From Apricaphanius iberus (lineage: Eukaryota; Chordata; Actinopteri; Cyprinodontiformes; Aphaniidae): 64,000 nt of DNA. This document shows positions 1 to 13,300 of this stretch, piece by piece. The stretch's first letter is position 1, and each line of letters opens with the position of its first letter. The DNA is taken from the NCBI GenBank assembly GCA_028564705.1, contig JAPXFQ010002151.1, positions 1,054,001 through 1,118,000 on the forward strand. The letters are read 5' to 3'. A program made the translations under genes and the position numbers. The notes beneath the pieces are model-generated. The model was not told the origin of the DNA, did not search any database, and was given only the letters and a program-made list of their open reading frames with translations.

Positions 1-1130
1 AAGATGCATATTGAAAGCAAAAACAAATGAGCCATAATAGCAGTTGCCCTTTTCCGATCTTATACTAGAGGAGCAGGCACCTCCTCATAAATAACTATGT
101 ATATCTCAAATATATAACCTGCAGAGAATTTCATTTATTCATTGACCTGTTCAGACTGGAATCTGCCTCCACAGCCATTTGGCACTTTGAATGCATTCAT
201 AAATTTTATTGATGGACCTCTCTAATCAGTCTTATTTTTGTGAGTGACTTTTTGTGCATGTGTGAGAGAATGTCCAGTTTCCTTGTATTTGTATTCCTGT
301 AAATGTGTTTTTCCATAGGATATAAAAATGCCATTTAACAAAATACCCTTTGTCAGGAATATTTTGTTTTAACAGTCTTTTTTTGACCCATTTTAAGAAA
401 ATTGTCTTCACTTTTATCAGACAAATGTGAGCTTATCAATGAATGTGATATTTATTGTTTGTGGCATTTTCATCCTTCATGAAAGGTGCTTTTTTTTTTT
501 TGTACAGAAGTTTTTTCATTTGTATTAAATGTTTTGTAACCGTGACAACTTGCAACGATGTCAAGAGTATGCTGTCAGCACAAAAAGATGTACAATTTAA
601 GACATGTTTTGTATAAGTTTAAAAATCCTTAAGTTTCCTTTTTAAAAGAGGAAAAATTAAAGAATGTTTCTTAGTAATTGGTTTTTAAGTTTTTGTTTTT
701 TCTACTTTGAAATTTGCTTTGGCAGGATTCCGTAGATGATGATTCACTCTCCATTAGCTATTTAAAATATTTATTAGGATGGTACAGGAAGTCTATTTGG
801 CCCAACAGCCTCTCTTGAACAGTCTGCCTATGTCTATGTGGGGTTTCAGAGTTTTTATCAGACTGAGCTACTGTACAAACACAATAAGAGTCCTTCAGTT
901 AAACCAGAGTAGGTGAAATGTCCAGTCTTCAACATAGTCCCCACCATTATGCCATATTCCATGGCACATACTGAAATAACATTCCTATTGGCATTGTCCT
1001 TTAAGGTTTAAAGTCTTTATATGCATGCACTTACAATATTTTCACATTTTATAAGTTACTGAAAATCTTTGAGGATCAAATCTTTATAACCCTTAAGAAA
1101 AACCTTAAAATATGAAATTAACAAATTAAA
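1..1130. other. AT-rich stretch without a recognisable gene
   Basis: No open frame or splice-like exon stands out. The base composition and several AATTAAA/ATTAAA-like motifs (near 525 and 654 on the plus strand) would suit a long 3' UTR. In other vertebrates REXO5 converges on DCUN1D3, so this could be the 3' end of that gene on the plus strand. That identity is inference from synteny only; nothing coding is present to prove it. Confidence 0.3.
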
Positions 1131-1158
1131 AACAAGGGTTTTTGCCATTGTTTAAATT

Positions 1159-1164
1159 TTTATT
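1159..1164 (-). terminator. Poly(A) signal of rexo5
   Basis: AATAAA read on the minus strand, about 220 bases past the rexo5 stop codon. It is the first canonical signal downstream and so the likely end of the transcript. Confidence 0.6.
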
Positions 1165-1383
1165 TTAAAAACCTGACATTTTATGTTAATGTGATGTTGC
1201 AACTCTGCAGTTGAGAAACAAGGGAAGAATATGACTTCCTGTAATGTGCTCTGAATAAGCTGATGTTTAGTCTTAAAGACTAAAACACCCACTCTTTCAC
1301 TGAAGGTCCTCCAATGTCTGCTGATTTTGCTCGTCATTCAGACCTCTTCATGGAATTTCCTTGATTTTTCCATTTCTTTAAAA

Positions 1384-4300
1384 TCATTTTTTGACTTCAA
1401 GAAAACATAAACCTGGCTGATCACAACCTTTCCTGCAAGAACAAAACAGGTGACTTTCAGAAATATTTACCTTTAGGGAAAATTCATGCAAAACAGTATT
1501 AGTTTTCTTATACCTGGTGAGTCCGAGCAGCAGCACCACAGACAAGGTGCCATTTGGGAGTGAGCTGAAGACTTTACTCAGTCGGCGGTCCAGCTTCTTC
1601 AGGAGATTCATTCCCTGATCCAACACATGAGATAACTTGGAGCTTTTAATGTATTGAACACAATACATCAGAAAAGTCAAAAAACAAAAATTGCCACTGT
1701 TGATACATTTCCAGTTTAAATTGATTTGATTCCCAAATTCTTTAGTTACAACTGGTTCCCTGACCCTGAACTACTTTGTTTCTTTCAGGCAGGATGCATT
1801 CCTTCCTCAATGATTCAAATTTGCATATCAGCAAAACATCCTAATTCATTGGACCTGGCTGAAGGGTGATTTGCTTAAGGTCTGCATATTCGCGAAGAAT
1901 TTGAAAACTTCAAAATGTATATAAAAAAAAAAGGTTTTAAGGGGGAAAGTCTGTTTCTCACTAACCCAAAAACAAAACTGATGCACACTGTTAAAGTTCA
2001 TTAGCATTTTTCTCATAAGGCCCTCCAATTACAACGCAACTTCCATTCACCCCATAAGTGTTTGATACAATATTAGAAACAATTTTAGTCAACTGTTTTC
2101 TGAACTTGAAACTGAAACATTCTTAAAGCTGTGGTCAGTAACGTGACATCAAGGAAAGGAGGATCTTTTGAAATTTGATCAGCTATAGAGAGCCTATATC
2201 AGGCTCATCTACTACTGGGTCCCTACAGTAAAAAAATGAACAAGAGTCAATAGAGAACTCCGTTATTTTCTGATCTTGTTTGAAATGTTCAATGAATTTA
2301 ACGTAGTCCATGAATCCTAAAGACATTTTGATGCAGAGAGAGCGCAAATTTTTGAAAGCAAAAATTGCCTTGTATTGTGTTAAAACATGTTCTCCCCGTG
2401 CATACGTGGGTTCCCTCCGGGTACTCCGGCTTCCTCCCACATTCCAAAAACATGACTGTCAGGTTAATTGATGACTGTAAATTGTCCTTAGGTGTGAGTG
2501 TGTGCATGGTTGTTTGTCCTGTTTGTCCTGCCCTGTGATGGACTGGCGACCTGTCCAGGGTGTACCCCGCCTCTCGCCCGTTGACAGCTGGAGATAGGCA
2601 CCAGCACCCCCGTGACCCACTAAGGATTAAGCGGTTAAGAAAATGGATGGATGGATGGATGGATGTATTAAAACAAAACTTAGTGGACTGCAACTGCTCA
2701 TTTAAAAAGAAATGATGTCACAAATCCAGATGAGAAGAAAAAGAAAAATGGTTGTGAGCATAGAGAGCCTTGCATCCTCCTTTCAGGATGGATAGAGCAT
2801 TAAATGTGTAGAAAACCAATAAAAAAAGCTGGCCATGCAGAAAGTGGCAGCTGTGCTGGGGGAACATAGGTTAGAGCTAGCATGCGGGACAAACTACAAG
2901 GTCTTGTTAATTACTTCAAGTGCTTGCTAATGTTATCTGATATCATATATGATAAATGGCCTAGGGTCTCATTTATATAGGGTAGACTACTTTCTACGCC
3001 AAGCTTGGAATTTATAGAAAGAAATGTGGCAGAAACGTGCGCAAATTTAAGCATCCTAAGGACATTGTTTATTAACCTTTTGGGCACGGAGGACATTGAC
3101 AGCACTGCTGGTGAGATGGCAAAATCATGAATTTAAGCCACATTTTCGTGCTTGTAGTTTGCATACATAGAAAAGTTGTATAATATATTGCAATTATGTG
3201 GATAATTGGAAATTCAATAGTTTATAGTGGCATATACAAATATACTGCAGTGACACCTCTGCATAATGCTGCATAATATATGTGCCGGTGCACATTGAAG
3301 GTCAAGCCACTTGCAGCAACTGGATGGGAGATTTTACAGATTTCCTGGACCATGATGATTAATGGCTGATCAGCTGATTTATATTCTCTAAAGCAGTCAT
3401 ATGTGCTGAACTGGACCTGGTGTTAGATCTACTGACCTGCTGCAGCCGTGCACAAATTTATCAGTCTGTGTGTAATGAATGAATATAATATACAAGTTTC
3501 ATTTTTTTGAATGGAATTACTGAAATAAATGTATATAAATAAACTTTTTCACTATATTCCAATTTTATTATCTGCACCTGTACATAACCAAGCTTTGAGA
3601 TGTGATTCAAGTTCTTACTTTTGAGGTAAATGAAGCAATAAATATGCAGTTAAATCTTTTGTATTTCCCCAAATGGCGTACCACAGAAGGCAGCTGAATT
3701 CTGAGGACAAACGATGAAAAACAAACTGCACCACTGTACAATGTGGTCTGTACCTGAGAACAATTAAACCCGTCAGGACTCTGCTCCTCCGCTCTCTCCC
3801 TTTCTTCCTCTTGTGTTTTCCTTAATGTCGTCATGCCAACCCATGAAGGTAAGTGGGGTGGAGTCATGGACAGCAATGTTAGATAACCGTCTCTCAGCAA
3901 TTGCTCTGAAGAGCTGAGTGCAGCGCGTCTGCCATCAGGACTCTCAAACTCTGTCAAACAGATGCAGTGAGGTAGTAAATATCTTCAAAACTTGATATGA
4001 ACAGAGAAAATGAACCACAATGTTTACAGACCTATGCATGCATGCCTTGCACGTTTACCAGACAGGACGATGCTCTTTATTGGACCAAAGAGACCAAATG
4101 TCTCTGTTAAACACTCCTCACACAGATCAGATTTGGTTGTGCAGGTATGCAACTGTTTACCATTTGTTGCAGCAGCCTGTAGCAACCCATTCTTTTGTCT
4201 ATCGGGACGGAAACCTGAACATTTAGCATCTGACAGACATCCATTAACCTTCATAGAAATGTTCAGATGCTGAGTCCCATCGTGACACAGTTTAACAACA

Positions 4301-7300
4301 TAAAGGCGTTTGGCGTTAAGTTTGTCACTCCTTAAAGCGTCAAGATTCAGATCCAAGTCCAGCATTGATTCTTTCACAGGCCTCTGCACCTAGAAGGTAA
4401 ACAAACCCCAGTTTTTATAAAAGTTTACAAAGGTTTGAATATAACAGCTTTATCTAAAGAGATATACAGATTCAGCTTTATTGGATAGGACTGTGTAAAA
4501 ACAAGGACTTTGAAATCAGTTTCACGTCCTCACAGCAGACATTAGGTGTAAATACATGAACCTAAAACGAAGAAACGGAGAGCAAATAATGGAAACAGCC
4601 TTACCTTAATGGTATGACCCAACACACTGAGTCCATCCAGCACTTTTAAAGCTAGCATTGCTCCTTCCAGCATTTGAAACTCCACCTTTGCATGAAGCTG
4701 GAGATTAAAAATGATCACAAAAAGAAGAGGAAGAAGTGACCAAACCCATTCAGAGACGGTGAAATTTTTATAGAACAAGAGAAATGTATTTGCACAACTG
4801 GGTAAAGGTGTGTTAAAAAGCCAGTTGAGTAGTTCAACCTTTATTGCTAGAGAATAATCTCACACTAAAATATTTATAAAAATCTAAACTTTAATTTGAG
4901 CACATTTATTTACTTGAGAAGAATCCTAATTGAGAAAAAAATATATACTTTTTTATTATATTGCTGGTACCACTGCTATCAAGGCTGAGTATACGCTTGT
5001 TTGGCAGTTAAACATATTGTCTTTCCATAATACAATTCACAAGGTTGGAGCCTACAGATAGAATAACCCCACACAGTTTCTATAAGATTTAAATAGGGAT
5101 CCAAATTCCTCATGGATTTTTTTTGTCTGTTTAATAATTTTTGTGTTTTAGGTTGGTCATTATGCTGCTACAACACCCATTCATTTCAGGGGCGCCACAG
5201 AACTCCCCATTTGTGTTTTTTATTGTATTCAGATATGTATGCCATTTGTTTACAATACTTATAATAAACTCTTAGCCTAGAGCTTAGTAAACTTCATATA
5301 CAGAATCAGGACAGAAAATACTTCAGAACCAAACCACAGGTTGTCCGGGAGACCAGGTCTGACAGCTGTTACTGAGCTTTAGGGAATTCCTTCCCCTCCT
5401 TCATTGTCCTGTTCCCAGTTCCAGTTGTTTTTAAAACGTACTGTGTAACTTTTACACCTTAGAAAACGTTTTTAAAAAGACATGTAAAATACACTTTTTT
5501 TAATGCCTAAAAAGTTTCTTAGGTTAATTTATTTATGTATGTTTGAGTAATCCCGCCATGTTAAGCACGAATGCCAGAGTCGTCCTAGCAACACCCTCAC
5601 TTCCCAACAACACCCCTACATTTTAATTACCGCCCACGTCTCTCAACAGCCCTCCCTCCCGTGCGCCCCAAACACAAAAGCAGAACGTTGTCAACGGCAA
5701 TCAGCTATCACCTGTGGAAATTAGTATATATAACTAGTTATTTTTCCCGATTGCGCCTAACCTTGGAGAAAAAAACACAAGTCTGGCGCACCAAAGATGC
5801 TACAGTACTGTAATCTCACTGATGCTGTGACTGACAGAGTCAAAGCATCAGCAGAACATGGAGGAAATACTGATAAACACAGTTCCTAATCATTCCGAGC
5901 TACATGACACCAGCTGTTTTCTATACACAGACAGGAGTAAAGAAATACACATTATAAAGAGGTTAAACTATTTGGACAGGAAAGCTCTTAGGAGGTTTGT
6001 TGGTGGCTTTTAAAAAGAGCCATTTTGGCTGCAAAGCCACTGCTCTCTCCGCCAAGAAGTGAGCCATGAACAGCTTTCTCACCCGGACAGCCTCGCTGGA
6101 GGAGTAAACACAACCCAGGCCTGGCTCCACCACAGCACGCCAATGCTGGGCTTGATGGAGATGGCACTCCAAGAATGTTGTGATGACGTTGAAGACAGCG
6201 TGCCGAAGGGGGAATGTCTGAGGCTCTTATAGATACATGCAGCTAATTTCAAGGCGATAAGTTCGGACATGTTATGAGTGCAATATTTCAAATAGGTAGT
6301 ATATATTGTTTATTGAACTTACAGATCGATTTAGGGTAATATTATAGGGTTATTGCACCGCAGAATTGCTCTGTCTGCCTGAGAACAACGTGCCACCAAC
6401 CCTTTAATTCAAGTAGCAGCCAATAGAGCCACGCAACTGGATGCAGAAGCCGCACCAGCTTCTCAACTCATGACCAGGCGGTTCCCCTCGTTAAAGCTCA
6501 CAGGGCACCTCCTGCTGCCTCAGAGAGCAGCAAGTCAAAAGATGACACAGGTCAGTCAACTCTTCCCCTCACTGCTGTGAAATATATTTTCTGTCAAACT
6601 GTCTGAGTTTAGGTCAAAACTACTTACCCAAGTAGGATTAGCTTCTAAAACTGAATGCTACAACTTTTCAGTTTTGAGTGCACAGCTGCTGTGAATGAGG
6701 CATTAGAGATATAAGGGGATGTACTACGGATGCTGAACTATCATGTTGCTACTGGATTAGTAATAAATGTTTGTTCCAGGGTTACTGTGTTTAATCAGGT
6801 ATGATTAAACACAATAACTTCTTCAGATGTGCTCCAAAAAGATTTGTCTTTACGACAGTGACGTTACGTCACAAGCCTTGAGAGGGCGAAAGAGGGCAAA
6901 TATCCGTAACGTTACGGAGTGAGTCTTTAACCTTCTTTAATTAACGCTCTGACTGTAGATATGACCATGTTTAGGCGAGAAGCTATTTTCTTACAGCCAG
7001 TTCCTGACATGAGAAAAATCCACATACATTTGCTTTTACTTGAATGGCGTGTTCTCTTGTCCTTCCAATTTTAAAGAGTGACAAAAGGAAAGGGGTCTCA
7101 AACAAAAAGCAATAAACAGTAAAAAAAAGAGGGAAAAAATCACAAATAAAATCAAATAAAAAGAATTGCAAAATAAGACACAAAAATCACCATATGTAAT
7201 GAAAGATCAAACTGAAATACAAAGATGAAACACACCCTAACAGTTGTGTTCAACATCTGAACTCTCCGAACCTGCCCACAGCAACTAAACAGCCGCCTCA

Positions 7301-10300
7301 CGTCTCTTTTAGGAAATCCGTCAGGGAATGGTCCTGCGAACACCGCACACATATCTTGAAGGTTTGCACAAACCTGCAGGTAAAAACACAATAACTTTTA
7401 CATGTTTGCCACAGTCTGCCGTACCATCTGTGTAAAGTGGTCAAGAGCTTACATCGTGATACAGGTGCTGCTGATAAACACAGCTTCTTTTCAGATGGTC
7501 TTGGAGTGATGAAAACTGAAGGACCGAGATGAACGGGTGCTTCGTCTGTTTCCTGAAATAGGTCAGCATCTGCAGAAGGAAGGGGATGCATGAAGGCTAG
7601 AGATGCACCAATACTCGATACTGGTATCGGGGCCGATACTGTTCTTATGTAGTGTATCAGTATTGGTTAAAGTTAACCAATACCATGAACCGACACTTAA
7701 AATCAGTAAGTTCTGCAATAATTTCACAGAAAATATTTATTTTTCACTTGAAATTTTAGTTTGGTGGTAATTTTTATTATTTAATTTTTTCATTAAATTA
7801 ACCATCATTTGTTGTTACTAACAGAGAAGAAAACAAAACCTGTCTTCCAATTCATTGCAGTTTTTTGTGTTGTAAAAGCATCAGCATTGGTAGTCCGTAT
7901 TGGTAAGTAGTCAAATCAAAGTTTCGGTATCGTGTGCATTTGAAAAAAGTGGTATCGTTGCATCCCTAATGAAGGCATGTTAAAACAGTAGAGGACGTTG
8001 GCTGGCTTTAGATAGCTAGAGCAGATTGATGATGATGTGTAACAATATTTTTTTTAGTTATCAGGAAAAACACATTTCAAGCCTCAGAGCAAATAAATCT
8101 GTTTTTTAAGATGTGCTTTGATCTCTAACAAAAATACAACAGCGAGTTTGCTGAAAACTGTGTAAAAAAAAGTAAAAATATCAATAAAGAAGCTGTTGGT
8201 TATTCTAAGGAAAAAAGGTAACTGTTTAAATTTTCACCTCTTTGTCAGAGCTGCACCAGCACTGTTGGGACAGATCCAGCGCCACATCAGCACGCTTTCC
8301 AATAAATGCGACAGATCGGCCGAGGGTCTGCAAAACGTCTGCAAACCTGTGTTTGAAAAGAAGTAAAGACAACTGAAGCAAAATCACGATTTGAAGAGAT
8401 TTTCACACAATTCAGTAGTAAGAAGGGATGGAGTACTTGGGCTCTGGAATTGAAGTCCTGACAGGGCAAATAAAAATGAAAAAAGTCTGCAGACGGCACA
8501 GGCTTTTTGATATAGTAGATTTGACACCCCAAGCTCCCCAAGTTAAAAACAAAGTAAATACAGTTTTGAATTCTAGGACCCCCTTTAAATTAAAATATTA
8601 TCTTTAATACCAATACCCGAATTGGTATCCGTTCATCCCTAAATACGATAGAAGCAATCTGCGAGGTTTCATAAATTGACTGCACTGTTTGATAGGTAGG
8701 ATCAACCGGAATGTAGATTGAAATTACTTTTTAAAGTGGTTTGAGATTATGTGTTCTTAATAGAATAGATGTTATAAAGTGTCATGAACATAAAGAGCTG
8801 TTGACATTTCTGTGCACCTGTAACTTGGTATTGGTGCAAGTGTGCATTCTGGGGACTGATCTTTTAAGGTGTATCCCCACAGCTCCTCCAGATGAAGCTC
8901 CACAACCTGACAGTGAGAAAACAGGAGATAATGTGTCTAATGTGTGTAAGATCGAGACGTTCCGTGCTTTCCACAAACTGATCACTTACCTGGCAGGGCC
9001 CTGTTTTAATGAAGTACTGGGCCAGATTTAATGCGGCCACAGCATCCTCAATGGGGTCATGACCCTTCTTCTCCTCAGTTTGGATCTGCCTCCTGTGATG
9101 TGAGTGGAAGAATGAATAACTACTGTCTCCCTGCGATAGAGACTCAGAGACAGTAAACAAGAATTTGAAACTCACTTCAGCACCACCTCAGCGAGAACCT
9201 TGAGCTTAAACTTTTGCCCAAATTCTCTCCTGTACAACAGGGAGGTATCGATCACATGTGGGTGGATGAGCTGTTGTGAAAAAAAAAGTAAAAAAAAAAA
9301 GTCAAAACGGTTTTAAAACCACAACTTTTGTGATTTTGTTTTTTTGCATCAATCCTAAAATAACTCCTTACCAAAAATGTAATTAGAAATTCTTAATATT
9401 TTTGAAAACATGATAACAGATTTATTTTGGTCAGAATAAAAACAAGCAGCACCCACTTACTACTAATGTACTTATCCTTATAAAAACATTCCTCCAGTAA
9501 ATTATCTAACCCCATGATTCTCAAACTGTGGTACGCCAGCTCTCTCTAGTGGTACTTGGAGGAAAGTTTTTAACATTTTTTTAAAATAAAATAAATTAAA
9601 AAATGGACCATTCACACACAGTCTGGTTGTGGCCAGCAACAATTACCAATAAATAATCCTTATTAGGAGTAAATAAGCCTACTTTGATAATTACCTATAG
9701 TTAAAAGGTTAAGCCTACTCTACTGTATGTTTAGGTTGGTCATAATAGTGGTACTTGGAGAGAGTGACATTTTCTCAGGTGGTACCCACTATAAAAAGTT
9801 TGCGAAATACCGATCTAACCCACTTATTTAATTTAGATATCATGTGGGCTTTGTTGAGCTTAGTAGCAATATCCACTGGGTTTAGAGTTCCTGTAAACTA
9901 AAGAACTGCAGCTGTAACAGTACATGTATTACTATTCAGATATTTTTAATGGTCATATGCAACATTCCAAAACGGCAATAAATAGAAAAAATGTCACCAA
10001 AACAACATATAAAGGTCTCCCAGCTGTCACTACACTCTGATTAATGGTCTCCCATGAAGCTTCAGCAGAACAGAAAGCTGGTCCGAACCAGAACTTTTTT
10101 CAGCAGACAGATTTCGACAGCAGCAATGCACTTGAAGGGGAAGTACCATTGTTTTGCAACCTTGAAAGTATTTTGTAGCATGCAATGCGTTCAATTACTC
10201 ACCCAGACAATTTTGGTGCGACTGGAAGTCCTTCGGGAGATGTTTAGATGCATTTGTGATCCGTGTAAATTCATATAACGGGAGTTGTTGGGCCACCTGA

Positions 10301-13300
10301 AGTGCAGCCTTTAAATAAGGCATTATCTGCCAGAAACTCCTTCATTTCACCAATGTTTTGTTTTGAATCACTAGCACTGCTCCCCTGTGAGTTCAGAGTA
10401 TCTCTGAGGTGCTTCGTGGTTTTCTTCCATGGTGTTTTACTCCAAGTAACACCAACCGCTATTTGAATGACGTCACTGCCCTCCGCCAATGCAGTCTTAG
10501 TCCTAGCAGGACTGAACAGGTTGCAGAAAGGGAGCCTGTGGAAGCTAAACTTAGTCCATTTGGTCATTTAGTTTGTGCAATTTGGAAAGATGGAAACACA
10601 AACCAAGTTGATGTTCCCATTATATGGATGTATGCTGATTATGAATAATCTAAACATTTGCCTAAGGATTTCAAGTTGCACCAAAATTGTCTGGGTGAGT
10701 ATATGAAGGTATTGTGTGCTACAACTAAGGTCAAGATTGCAAAAAAACAGCACTTCCAATTTCAGACCCTCTGCTCTGAACTGAATTACTTACCTGAAAT
10801 AATGTCAAGATGATTGTAAACATAACTGATAAAAAAAACAGCTGATGTCCATATGGTTATCTGTAGCTTCCAATGAGCCTAAATCCCCAATTTTGTATAA
10901 AACAGTCCGTGAAATACTAATTGGTGAGCAGGGATTTTCTCATCACCTGCCCATACTGCATTCAAGTACACTTGGGAGACCAAAACGACTCCTAAGTGAT
11001 TTAAGAATGTTTAATTCTCAAATATGGGCAAAGTATTATTCAAACATTTCAAAAATAATAACACAGACTGTTTTCAAGTGGTTATATTGTTTTCTACTCT
11101 TGCTATGTCTACTTGTACTACTTTATCTATTTAACAAATTCATGCACTTGTCAACTGTCAAGTCTCCAGTCAAATCTATACTTTCAACTTTTCAAAGTTA
11201 TATAATACAATAAAATAAAATTAATTTCACGGATTAAAAGGATTCCAAAAAACCGTAATTTGTTTACTGGTGATCAAAGTAAAAAAAAGAAGTTGCATGT
11301 GCATTTGTTTTTAGTTTTCTTGATTAAAGTGTACCGAAAATACTTTAATCACGTTCTAACTTATACACTATATCAGCTCCTAACATATGGTCAGAGACTC
11401 CAAATTTCTGTATGCTGAACAAAATAAATTTCAGCTACGCTCTACGTTTCTACATGGAGGATTTATCATACCACTGAGGAATTTTAGATTCTGATCCTGT
11501 TCGTGATTTTGCATTACTGGCTCTTTAGTACTGCTTCTGACTTTTAGCTTGTTTTTGGCTCAGTCATAATATTTAATTCAATTCAATTTAGTTATTTCAA
11601 TGTATCAGTGGCCAACAAATTTCATCTGAAGGGAATTTAAAAGACAATCAGGCCAAATTTATATAGAAATATACATAATTTAACATGGTTAAACAATAAT
11701 GCCAATCCAGTTTAGTCCAATTAAATTAAATCAAATTGTCATATTCAGATCCATTGCATAGACACACTGAATCGATCAAAGTTGGTATATCATTTTTTAC
11801 TAATTGGTAAAAAAGTTATCTAAGGCGAACCAGTTAATTAAATTGAGCTGTTAAAAGAAAATGTTTAAACTGATAGGAATAATGAATTGATGGATTAATT
11901 GGAATGTATGTATGATTGAATTGAAATGACTTTTAATGTAAAGTGCCTTGAGATGATGTGTTGTGCAGAAGGATCTGGCAACAGTGGAGATAATCCCCTA
12001 TAGTTTAACAGGAGAAAAACCAAGCAGTAGCAAGATGGTAAGAATGAGCAGCAGAGTGTTTTTGTTGGTTGTTTTTTATAGGACAGGAAGGAAACAGAGA
12101 GGAAAACTCAGAAGCATCAGACCAGGGCCTTCATTTATCAAACGTTCGTAGAAACTGTTCTATGAAATTTAGAATGTTCGTGTGAACATATACTTTGATA
12201 TCAAACTAAATACAATAAAACGTCCCTCACCACACAGTTGGGCCAGATCTCCTATTGAGAGTGCTCTGATCATCATTTTTAGCACTTGTGTGGCCATACA
12301 TTACTGGAAAAAGCGACAACCTGCTTCACTGAAAAGCGGGACCATTTAGTAAACTTTGCAAAAACATGTAATTAAAAGTATAACAGCCCATTAAGCTGAA
12401 GCGCTTGATGTAACAAATAAACAAACAGGGGGGGCGTGACAGGATCTCCATGCATGATCATCCCTAAAATTAAATTATGTAGCCATTTATTCACAAATTT
12501 CTTACATGTCTTAAAAGTTTAATGCAAATCCGTCCGTAACTTTAAAAGACAGACAGATGCCAACATGAGCTCTTTGGCAGAGGTGATAAACTGATGAGAT
12601 AAATACTTGGTCAAAGTAAAGCTGTTTCTGAGTTGCAGTTCCCCTGTTCTAACAATAGATGCTGTGTGTGCGCATGGTTAGAAGTGCACCTATATTTAGC
12701 AACATCTACACACAAGTACAAATTGATAAATAGCACAAAATGTGTAGAATTATTCCTACGCACAAAATACGAACAGATCTGTGTGTAAGTACGGTTGATA
12801 AATGAGAGCTCAGGAGTTTCTTTCTATAAGAAAAGATAACAATAACTTTGAAAGATTAAAAGAACAAATAGCACCGTCCATTGCTCCATCCAGCAAACAT
12901 ACACAGCCAAACACAGAAGTGAGTTGGACAAAAAAAAATAAAACTACAGTGTTATAGACAGCTATAGATCTAAGTGGAGGTTCATATAGGAAAGAAATGG
13001 CTACATACAGAAACACATTGACAGGATTACTTTCTATGCAACAGAAAAATAAAGAGTACATAAATTTCTAATTCTTCTAAGTGTCAATCTTTAACATTAG
13101 AATAAACACTATAAAGTAAAGATGGAAAATAAAAAGAATGTATAGTTTTAAAGGGCCTGTATCATGCAAAATCAAGTTTTTTGATTTTTCAACCATATGG
13201 TAGTGCAATTTACTCATAAAAAAAAAAAAACAGAGTGGTTTTTGGCTTAATTTACGAATGTCTGAGTAATCCTCCTGAAATCTGCTCTCTGAGCAGCTGC

